The notes below the pieces were generated by a model, which was not told the origin of the DNA, made no database searches, and was given only the letters and a program-made list of their open reading frames with translations. Shown here in pieces: positions 8,822 through 13,260 of a stretch of 13,260 nt of DNA (positions within the stretch are counted from its first letter, which is position 1; each line of letters opens with the position of its first letter). Source of the stretch: Bacteroidales bacterium (lineage in GTDB: Bacteria; Bacteroidota; Bacteroidia; Bacteroidales; UBA3824). The position numbers and the translations under genes were made by a program. The stretch is from positions 1 to 13,260 of the forward strand of contig JAEEXW010000036.1 in the NCBI GenBank assembly GCA_016287995.1, written 5' to 3'.

Positions 8822-9472
8822 TCATTGTTTTGTTTCGTCAGTTTTCAAAGAATCCACTCTCTGAAACTTGTCAATATAAAAAATCGGCGGCGGTGTCTGC
8901 TGAACGAAAATGCCCAATTGTTTTTTTTCTATTCTTGAAGATACTTCCGTTTCCTTGCTGATGTTCATAAGTTCGGCGGCTTTGATAATCGCCTCTGCGC
9001 GGTATTCCCTTACCTCGCGTTTTAAGACGATATTGCGCCTTATCACCGATTCGGCTATGTTTCTGTTAGAGATATACAAAACGAAAAGAAACCCGACGAA
9101 ACCAAGATACGGCAAAAGTTTTACCATATTTTTGGCGAAAAGCGTTCCGTCTAAAACGGATTTCAGCGTAAGCGAATTATCTTCTTCATGAGCAGAGTTT
9201 TCTTCTTCGGATTTTTTTTCTTCCTCAGACTGCCCGCTAAAAGAAAAACCTTCTGCACTGAAAACCTCGCCGGAGAGTTTTATATCACCGACCTCGTTTC
9301 CTATTTCGGAATTTCTACCGTAAGAGGTCTCGGAGGAAAAATAACCGTCCGACAACGAAGGCGGTACTCCTAATGCGGAAACTCTGTCATACGCCCCGTT
9401 TAAAGTCTGGTTTTCTTCTTCATTTTCATTTTCTTTGTTTTCCCTACTATCCAAATCGTCGTCCTGAATCAT
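8822..9472 (-). CDS. ftsL: FtsL-like cell division protein with long acidic N-terminal extension
   Basis: Bitopic divisome protein of the Bacteroidota FtsL-like type, expected to act with FtsQ/FtsB partners to activate FtsWI. The 216 residues fall into three parts. A very acidic, low-complexity cytoplasmic region covers about 1-100, with runs such as ENKENENEEE and SEEEKKSEEE. One membrane segment lies at about 118-136 (LLPYLGFVGFLFVLYISNR). A short extracytoplasmic part of about 80 residues has a predicted helix rich in charged residues and ends near PPPIFYIDKFQ. Typical FtsL is only about 100-120 residues, so the N-terminal half is extra. Function is assigned from position between rsmH and ftsI and from topology, because FtsL sequences are poorly conserved. 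It starts 34 nt after rsmH. Confidence 0.85.
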   Translation of the reverse strand: MIQDDDLDSRENKENENEEENQTLNGAYDRVSALGVPPSLSDGYFSSETSYGRNSEIGNEVGDIKLSGEVFSAEGFSFSGQSEEEKKSEEENSAHEEDNSLTLKSVLDGTLFAKNMVKLLPYLGFVGFLFVLYISNRNIAESVIRRNIVLKREVREYRAEAIIKAAELMNISKETEVSSRIEKKQLGIFVQQTPPPIFYIDKFQRVDSLKTDETKQ

Positions 9473-9506
9473 CTTTTTCTTTTGAGTTCTTTTTTTTGCT
9501 AACTGT

Positions 9507-10424
9507 TTAATAAACTGTACGTTCTGCTATTCTGAGTTTTGCGCTTCTCGACCTCGGATTTTTTTCCGCCTCTTCGAAAGAGGGCGTTATAACCTTTCTG
9601 TTAACGGGCGTAAGCGGCGCAATCACGTTGCCGTAAACGTCCTTTTCTTCTTTTCCGAGAAAATTTCCCGATTTTATAAAATTTTTAACGGCTCTGTCTT
9701 CAAGCGAATGATACGACATGATAACGAGCCTGCCTGATTTTTTCAAAGCCTTCGGGGTTGAAAGCAAAAACCGTTTCAAAACCCCTATTTCGTCGTTAAC
9801 CTCTATTCTTATTGCCTGAAACACGGTTGCGAGGTATTTGTTTTCGGAAAATTTCGGCACGCAGTCCCTGATTGCCTCCAAAAATTCTCCTACCGTGCTT
9901 ATAGTTTTTGTCTTTCTTGTTTCCGTAACAGCGTGAGCCAACTTCCAGGCGTTTTTTATTTCGCCGTATTCAAGGAAAACCCGTTTCAAATCCTCCTCGC
10001 TGTAAGTGTTGAGAACCTCTTTTGCCGAAAAAGCGGCGTCGCGGTTCATTCTCATATCCAGCGGCACGTCAAAACGGAACGAAAAACCGCGCTGTGCGTC
10101 GTCAAAATGATGGCTTGACACTCCGAGGTCTGCAATTATACCGTCGATTTTTTCGTAACCCGCAAGCCTTAAAAACTGCGCGAAATACTTAAAATTCGAC
10201 TTAAAAAACATAATTCTATTATCCTCAGGAACGTTGTCCTTAGCGTCAGAGTCCTGATCAAAAACAAAAAGGCGTCCGTCAGAGTCCAAATGTCTTAAAA
10301 TCTCCTTAGAATGTCCGCCGCCACCAAAAGTAACATCGGCATATACGCCCGAAGGACTGATATTCAGTCCTTCGATACACTCGTGGAGCATTACGGGATT
10401 ATGGTAAAAGTTTTTTTCTGACAT
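9507..10424 (-). CDS. rsmH: 16S rRNA (cytosine-1402-N4)-methyltransferase RsmH (MraW)
   Basis: SAM-dependent methyltransferase that modifies C1402 of 16S rRNA in the decoding site. The chosen start MSEKNFYHNPVMLHE gives 305 residues, the normal family length. An in-frame ATG further upstream (to 10514) would overlap the end of mraZ and add 30 residues that do not resemble the family. An AAGGAGG sequence 9 nt before the chosen ATG confirms the start. Motifs are HNPVMLHE (8-15), the SAM loop DVTFGGGGHS (30-39), ADLGVSSHHFD (98-108), PLDMRMN (121-127), ATVFQAIRIEVN (199-210), YHSLEDR (238-244) and NPRSRSAKLR (289-298). It lies 22 nt after mraZ, in the canonical dcw position. Confidence 0.97.
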   Translation of the reverse strand: MSEKNFYHNPVMLHECIEGLNISPSGVYADVTFGGGGHSKEILRHLDSDGRLFVFDQDSDAKDNVPEDNRIMFFKSNFKYFAQFLRLAGYEKIDGIIADLGVSSHHFDDAQRGFSFRFDVPLDMRMNRDAAFSAKEVLNTYSEEDLKRVFLEYGEIKNAWKLAHAVTETRKTKTISTVGEFLEAIRDCVPKFSENKYLATVFQAIRIEVNDEIGVLKRFLLSTPKALKKSGRLVIMSYHSLEDRAVKNFIKSGNFLGKEEKDVYGNVIAPLTPVNRKVITPSFEEAEKNPRSRSAKLRIAERTVY

Positions 10425-10433
10425 TTTCTCACG

Positions 10434-10440
10434 CCTCCTT
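10434..10440 (-). promoter_or_regulatory. Strong Shine-Dalgarno that sets the rsmH start
   Basis: The minus strand reads AAGGAGG followed by 9 nt and the ATG at 10424. It decides between that start and the longer in-frame start at 10514, which lies inside mraZ. Confidence 0.8.
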
Positions 10441-10446
10441 TTTGTT

Positions 10447-10896
10447 TTAAATATTTCCCAAAAATTCCTGAGCCATAGCAGCAAAATCATCTTTTGAGGG
10501 GCGCGAGGCTTCAAACACTTCCGCGCTCCAAACTTCGATTTTGTCGCCTAAGCCGATAACGCAGATGTCTTTTTCAAGTGATAATTCCTCCGCCAGCCTT
10601 TTCGGAACCAAAAGCCGGTTGTTGGAGTCCAATTCCACCTCGGCGGTGTCTTTGAAAAACTCCCTCAAAAAACTGTTGTGCTGTCTGTTGAAAGGGTTAA
10701 GGCGGGCTTTTATTGCCTCAACCTTTTCCCTCCAACCGCTCTGAGTGTAAACGGTAAGGCATTTTTCATAGAGATCCCTTTTTACCACAAAAGTGCGTAA
10801 CGTATTGTCTTCCAACTGCTCCAAAAAAGCAGAAGGGAAAACAAAACGCCCTTTCTGGTCAATTTTTATTTGAAAATCTCCTGTAAAAATGCACAT
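10447..10896 (-). CDS. mraZ: Transcriptional regulator MraZ
   Basis: DNA-binding regulator of the dcw operon, usually a ring-shaped oligomer that binds short direct repeats in front of its own gene. At 149 residues it has family length and two tandem SpoVT/AbrB-like half domains. The first carries DQKGRFVFP (13-21), a good match to the DxKGR signature. The second carries DSNNRLLVP (90-98), where the usual glycine of DxxGR is asparagine (Asn93). It is the first gene of the cluster, and three GTGGT repeats lie 52-76 nt upstream of its ATG, overlapping the predicted promoter, so autorepression is the simplest reading. No Shine-Dalgarno precedes the ATG; the predicted leader is only about 15 nt. 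Confidence 0.95.
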   Translation of the reverse strand: MCIFTGDFQIKIDQKGRFVFPSAFLEQLEDNTLRTFVVKRDLYEKCLTVYTQSGWREKVEAIKARLNPFNRQHNSFLREFFKDTAEVELDSNNRLLVPKRLAEELSLEKDICVIGLGDKIEVWSAEVFEASRPSKDDFAAMAQEFLGNI

Positions 10897-10918
10897 GATA
10901 GTTCATTAAAAAATCATT

Positions 10919-10949
10919 CAAAATTAGAGTTTTTTTTTGACATTACAAC
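10919..10949 (-). promoter_or_regulatory. Predicted promoter of the dcw operon (mraZ)
   Basis: On the minus strand GTTG (10949-10946, three of four matches to TTTG) is followed after 19 nt by TAATTTTG (10926-10919), a perfect TAnnTTTG element of the Bacteroidota primary sigma factor. Transcription would start near 10912, about 15 nt before the mraZ ATG. The -33 element overlaps the nearest MraZ-type repeat, which supports both assignments. Confidence 0.65.
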
Positions 10950-10972
10950 CACTTTTTACCACTTTTTACCAC
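10948..10972 (-). promoter_or_regulatory. Probable MraZ operator: three GTGGT direct repeats
   Basis: The minus strand has three identical GTGGT pentamers (10972-10968, 10962-10958, 10952-10948) separated by two identical AAAAA spacers, an exact 10-bp period that places each repeat on the same DNA face. Characterised MraZ operators are short G-rich direct repeats (for example TGGGN in E. coli) at 10-bp spacing just upstream of mraZ. Position, periodicity and core all fit, and the proximal repeat overlaps the -33 element. Binding itself is inferred. Confidence 0.75.
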
Positions 10973-11070
10973 TTTTTTATTCTTTATTCTTTAACATGTT
11001 AATTTTTAAAAAGATACAAAAAATATTTTTTTGAAGTTTTCAATACAGATTTTAATATGTAAGGGAGTAT

Positions 11071-11112
11071 AAAAAAGCACACGAACGAAAAAAATTTCGC
11101 CCGTGTGCTTTT
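11071..11112 (-). terminator. Intrinsic terminator after the Rpn-like gene
   Basis: An 11-bp perfect stem pairs AAAAGCACACG (11073-11083) with CGTGTGCTTTT (11102-11112). Inside it is a second 5-bp stem, CGAAA/TTTCG. On the minus strand the stem runs directly into six T (complement of 11071-11076). It lies 28 nt after the stop of the gene at 11140 and insulates it from the dcw promoter. The other strand also has a short T run, so it may work in both directions. Confidence 0.85.
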
Positions 11113-11139
11113 ATGTTTGATTACCATTACGGCTGCAAT

Positions 11140-11463
11140 TTATAAATTTTTGATTTCGTCAGGGGATAATCCGGTAACATCAATTATGTCCTCAACAGAA
11201 AAACCTTTTAGTTTCATTTTGCGGGCATTTTCCAAACCGGCTTTTTTTTCGCCTTCCAAACGGCCTTTTTCAATGCCAATTTTTTCGCCTTGTTCACGAC
11301 CTTTTTCAAGACCGATTTTCACACCTTCTTCTTTCCCTTTGAAAAAACCTTTCTTCTCTGAATCTTCCATAGCGTTGGTAATGTCCCATTGAACTTTGTT
11401 AAGTTCAGTGCCGAAAAGTTTTTTGAAACCAAAGTCAGTATATGGGTTGAAATATTTCGACAT
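11140..11463 (-). pseudogene. Internally deleted Rpn-family / PD-(D/E)XK nuclease-transposase remnant (open reading frame intact)
   Basis: The 107-residue product begins MSKYFNPYTDFGFKKLFGTE, the typical N-terminus of the Rpn/PDDEXK_2 family (usually about 280-310 residues). It then passes almost at once into the family's C-terminal tail: a Gly/Glu/Lys-rich stretch with four-residue periodicity (KGKEEG, EKGREQG, EKGRLEG), ending in a helix-turn-helix-like segment GFSVEDIIDVTGLSPDEI. The middle, where the nuclease core with its D and ExK residues would lie, is absent, so no nuclease activity is expected. The join is in frame with no stop codon, and the gene keeps its own promoter and terminator, so a short protein may be made. 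The ATG at 11463 is preferred: an in-frame ATG at 11508 lies upstream of the predicted -7 element. Confidence 0.75.
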
Positions 11464-11483
11464 AATGCGTTTTTTTTTGTGCG

Positions 11484-11515
11484 CAAAGGTAAAAGAAAAT
11501 TTTCGCAATTACAAA
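11484..11515 (-). promoter_or_regulatory. Promoter of the Rpn-like remnant
   Basis: The minus strand has TTTG (11515-11512), 20 nt, then TACCTTTG (11491-11484), both perfect matches to the Bacteroidota -33 and -7 consensus. The start of transcription would be near 11477 with a leader of about 14 nt to the ATG at 11463. The -33 element begins 2 nt after the T run of the preceding terminator. Confidence 0.75.
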
Positions 11516-11516
11516 C

Positions 11517-11547
11517 AAAAAACGGGCGAAAAAATAATTTCCGCCCG
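11517..11547 (-). terminator. Intrinsic terminator after the FISUMP-like lipoprotein gene
   Basis: On the minus strand CGGGCG (11547-11542) pairs with CGCCCG (11528-11523) across a 13-nt A/T-rich loop, followed by six T (11522-11517). It sits 28 nt downstream of the lipoprotein stop codon. If the gene's 3' end is a DGR variable region, this hairpin could also be the downstream stem-loop known to help DGR retrohoming in the Bordetella phage; that second role is speculative. Confidence 0.8.
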
Positions 11548-11575
11548 CCATATATTTTTTACAGAATAGTAATTT

Positions 11576-12877
11576 CTACTGAGCAGCACGAACAAGACGA
11601 ACACGCTTAACGTTGTCCTTGAAGTCGCCGTTCCATTTGCCGGCGCCCGAGCCGACGCCCACGTACCAACCGATGGTGCTGCTGTACGGCGTACTCGACC
11701 AATAGAGACTACTCTGGGCCAAAGTTATAGACGCACCTGAACCGTTATTGTTGGTAAAGGTTGTACCAGAAACGGTAACGGTACCATCCCACAATTTACT
11801 AAATTGCTCCTTGGTAGGTGTACCACTCGGCAGATTTTTAAAAGTGTAAGTACCTTCATCTGAGGTTTTCCAATATACACCCGTACCAAGGTCAACGTAA
11901 TCTTCTGGAACGGTGATAGTAGCCGCAGTTGATGATACGCCGTCAACTGTTGCGGTGATTGATGCTTGTCCGTTAGTATTGCCAGTTATCATTACGGAAT
12001 ATGTGCCGTTGCCATTGTCTGTTACTGTTGCATTGGTGCAGTTCCAAGTAACGGTTTGATTGGTGGCATCAGCGGGCAATATGGATACAGTAACATTAAA
12101 AGCATCATTACCCCAAACTTTCTCTGTTACTTCGTTGTTGATGGTAACGGATTGTACCGCTTTGTATTCACGGTTGATTCCGTAAATGTTAGCGGCTACG
12201 GTTGTGATTTCACTTGTCAGACCAAGGGCAGCGCATGTAAACGTCGTTCCGGCAGGAACAACTATCCAACCCTGACCTTGTTCATTCAACTGCAAAGTAA
12301 CGGTTTTGCTGTCGTTTACAGTAAATTCAACAGATGCATTACCTTTGTTCGTCCAAACTACTTCAATATAAGAGTTTTGCTCTTCCAAAGCGATAGAATT
12401 GCCGTCTTTAGAATATACGAAAGGTTCAGAAATCTGATAACAGCCTCGTTGAACAGCATCTTCACGAGATGTGGCGGTTATCGCATCTGTAAGCGGAGTA
12501 CCAATTTTAGCGATTAATTCAGTTCCGTCTACAATTCCCTCTGCCGTGATTTCGCCTTCAAAAGTTGCAGATTTACCGTCTTGACTGATAGAACCTTCTT
12601 TGATTACCAAATCTGTCAAAAAAGTTTCGCCGTTATAGATGGCGAGTTTATCAGAGGTTTCAAAAAGCGGTTGAAGATCTACTCCCGTACTATTTGCACA
12701 ACTGAGTTTTGAAAGACCTTTCTGATTTACCGTAATTGAAATCGGCAAAGTTTTGGTCTGAACGGTTTCTTGTCCGTTGTTTACAACTTCATTTGTGTTG
12801 TTGTCGTCTTTGCTGCAAGAAGTTGCAAGCAAAACTGCCACTGCCAAGGGCAGAATTCTTAAAAAAGTTCTTTTCAT
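11576..12877 (-). CDS. Surface lipoprotein with Ig-like domain and C-terminal FISUMP/C-type-lectin-like domain
   Basis: A 433-residue protein with signal peptide MKRTFLRILPLAVAVLLATS and lipobox ATSC (Cys21), followed by SKDDNN, so probably outer-membrane anchored. Residues about 40-250 are beta-rich and resemble fimbrillin-like modules (DKLAIYNGETF, 76-86), a loose assignment. Residues about 258-323 form a bacterial Ig-like domain (NVTVSILPADATNQTVTW, then GNGTYSV). The C-terminus from about 326 opens YVDLGTGVYWKTSDEGTYTF and ends YWSSTP...VRLVRAAQ, the layout of FISUMP and related C-type-lectin-like domains; its middle seems shortened before YWSS. A ligand-binding or adhesion role is inferred. 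The last 25 or so variable codons have unusual usage (separate entry). An AAAAAGGAGG precedes the ATG. It is co-oriented 16 nt after the small ORF. Confidence 0.85.
   Translation of the reverse strand: MKRTFLRILPLAVAVLLATSCSKDDNNTNEVVNNGQETVQTKTLPISITVNQKGLSKLSCANSTGVDLQPLFETSDKLAIYNGETFLTDLVIKEGSISQDGKSATFEGEITAEGIVDGTELIAKIGTPLTDAITATSREDAVQRGCYQISEPFVYSKDGNSIALEEQNSYIEVVWTNKGNASVEFTVNDSKTVTLQLNEQGQGWIVVPAGTTFTCAALGLTSEITTVAANIYGINREYKAVQSVTINNEVTEKVWGNDAFNVTVSILPADATNQTVTWNCTNATVTDNGNGTYSVMITGNTNGQASITATVDGVSSTAATITVPEDYVDLGTGVYWKTSDEGTYTFKNLPSGTPTKEQFSKLWDGTVTVSGTTFTNNNGSGASITLAQSSLYWSSTPYSSTIGWYVGVGSGAGKWNGDFKDNVKRVRLVRAAQ
11603..11701 (-). other. Candidate DGR variable region at the 3' end of the lipoprotein gene
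   Basis: Codons 398-422 (11612-11686), between the constant YWSSTP and VKRVRLVR motifs, are NNC in 18 of 25 cases (TAC, AGC, ACC, ATC, GGC, GTC, GCC, GAC, TTC, AAC). The preceding 25 codons have only 6 NNC. All eight glycines between residues 331 and 381 use GGT, whereas five of six in this segment use GGC. DGRs mutate template adenines, and AAC codons then become NNC codons encoding many residues; their targets are often C-type-lectin folds with the variable region at the extreme C-terminus. The GT-rich constant end (11576-11602) is where an initiation-of-mutagenic-homology site would lie. No reverse transcriptase or template repeat is in the window; cassette exchange between paralogues is an alternative. 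Confidence 0.5.
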
Positions 12878-12885
12878 TTCTTTTT

Positions 12886-12895
12886 CCTCCTTTTT
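12886..12895 (-). promoter_or_regulatory. Shine-Dalgarno of the lipoprotein gene, overlapping the upstream stop codon
   Basis: The minus strand reads AAAAAGGAGG about 8 nt before the ATG at 12877. Its first As overlap the TAA stop (12896-12894) of the small upstream ORF, which suggests the two genes are translated from one message. Confidence 0.75.
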
Positions 12896-13061
12896 ACAAA
12901 TTGTGGAACGTTGAACTGCCCAAGGTTGTATTACCGTTTACAGGTCCGCTTGCACTTAAAAGCGGGGCTTCCATATTCAACTCGATTACTTCAAAATCGG
13001 GTTTGACGTATTTCTTTTTTGTCATTACGTCAGTTACGACTTCCACGTTTTTCTTGTTCAT
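12894..13061 (-). CDS. Small peptide of unknown function upstream of the lipoprotein gene
   Basis: A 55-residue product beginning MNKKNVEVV; an internal ATG at 13025 would give a 43-residue form starting MTKKKYVKPDFEVIEL. The KKYVKP-x-x-EV-x-EL opening followed by a small hydrophobic LLSASG and a Gly/Ser/Asn-rich end matches a type of short ORF I recall from Bacteroidales, often next to surface-protein genes; no function is established. There is no signal peptide or membrane segment. The longer frame back to 13124 is not used because its first codons fall in the left arm of an intergenic palindromic repeat. It ends 16 nt before the lipoprotein gene, probably in one transcript. I saw no convincing promoter or Shine-Dalgarno in front of it. 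Confidence 0.6.
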   Translation of the reverse strand: MNKKNVEVVTDVMTKKKYVKPDFEVIELNMEAPLLSASGPVNGNTTLGSSTFHNL

Positions 13062-13108
13062 TTTGTTAAAAAAATTATAATAAAAAAATATATTAATTGT
13101 CCTTTCTG

Positions 13109-13228
13109 CCGGGGGGTTACACACACCGTCTATTATGTGTCGTCCTTTCAGAACTTGGTTTCCGAAGAGATTCGGTAGCCAAAACCCCGGAGGGGTGATA
13201 CATAATAGACGGGGGTGTGAACCCCCGG
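13109..13228. repeat. Imperfect palindromic intergenic repeat with nested hairpins
   Basis: Two arms of 37 nt (13109-13145 and 13192-13228) are imperfect inverted copies with a one-base offset. The longest perfect match is the 13-mer CCGTCTATTATGT (13126-13138) against its complement at 13200-13212, and both outer ends are CCGGGGG-type runs. Between the arms lies a second hairpin: TTGG (13155-13158) and CCGAA (13162-13166), loop GAGA, TTCGG (13171-13175) and CCAA (13179-13182). A third short palindrome, CCCC-GGA-GGGG, is at 13185-13195. No protein is encoded. Structure and GC content resemble dispersed intergenic (REP-like) repeats, and I recall similar elements in gut Bacteroidales; copy number cannot be judged here. 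Confidence 0.75.
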
Positions 13229-13260
13229 TAATACATCACCAACGATGAATAAAAACAAAA

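Noticed and set aside
10425..10514. Longer rsmH reading frame starting at 10514, inside mraZ
   Set aside because: The extra 30 residues do not resemble RsmH, overlap mraZ, and a strong Shine-Dalgarno precedes the ATG at 10424.
10948..10972. The three GTGGT repeats as a CRISPR array or iteron origin
   Set aside because: Units are only 10 bp with identical spacers, and the location before mraZ is explained by the MraZ operator; no cas or replication gene is present.
11223..11345. Gly/Glu/Lys periodic region of the Rpn-like protein as a novel repeat protein or coiled-coil system
   Set aside because: The EKGREQG-type repeats are the normal C-terminal tail of Rpn/PDDEXK_2 proteins.
11464..11508. 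Longer start for the Rpn-like remnant at 11508
   Set aside because: It lies upstream of the predicted -7 element (11484-11491), and the family N-terminus begins at the ATG at 11463.
11966..12517. 183-codon open frame on the plus strand inside the lipoprotein gene
   Set aside because: It is antisense to a well-supported lipoprotein; its composition follows from the opposite strand and it lacks a recognisable domain or start signal.
13062..13120. Promoter for the small peptide gene
   Set aside because: Only TAnnTTT-like AT-rich matches without a paired TTTG at 19-21 nt were found, so none can be supported.
13062..13124. N-terminal extension of the small peptide gene back to 13124
   Set aside because: The first codons fall in the arm of the palindromic repeat, and the extra sequence has no family resemblance.

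Overview
The window looks like a chromosomal segment of a Bacteroidota member, most likely a gut- or rumen-type Bacteroidales. The evidence is an AT-rich composition, promoters of the TTTG / TAnnTTTG type, mostly absent Shine-Dalgarno sequences, a PASTA-bearing FtsI, a Bacteroidota-type FtsL, an enlarged MraY, and accessory families (FISUMP-like lipoprotein, Rpn/PDDEXK_2 relic) common in that group. Genus cannot be assigned from sequence alone. Every supported gene is on the minus strand, so transcription runs from high to low coordinates.

Positions 10896 to 340 hold the division and cell wall (dcw) cluster in the order mraZ, rsmH, ftsL, ftsI, murE, mraY, murD, ftsW, murG. It is tightly packed: gaps are 3-34 nt and mraY/murD share one base. 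It reads as one operon from a promoter at about 10919-10949. Three GTGGT pentamers spaced every 10 bp overlap the -33 element and look like the operator for the cluster's own first product, MraZ. MurE, MraY, MurD and MurG make lipid II and its precursors; FtsW polymerises it, FtsI cross-links it at the septum, FtsL belongs to the division complex, RsmH methylates 16S rRNA and MraZ regulates. After murG the usual murC-ftsQ-ftsA-ftsZ does not follow. A lipoprotein gene with its own probable promoter starts there and runs off the window at base 1.

Positions 11071 to 13260 are accessory DNA upstream of the cluster. Reading with transcription: an imperfect palindromic intergenic repeat (13109-13228), a small peptide gene, a surface lipoprotein with an Ig-like and a C-terminal FISUMP/C-type-lectin-like domain, a terminator, then a separately promoted short gene that is an internally deleted Rpn-family (PD-(D/E)XK) protein, and a second terminator before the dcw promoter.

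The most interesting signal is at the 3' end of the lipoprotein gene. Its last WSS...VRLVR module switches abruptly to NNC codons (18 of 25, against 6 of 25 just before) and all five GGC glycine codons I found in the FISUMP domain lie there. That is what adenine-specific mutagenesis of AAC codons would leave in the variable region of a diversity-generating retroelement (DGR). No reverse transcriptase or template repeat is in the window, so this is a hypothesis about a remote, in-trans target.
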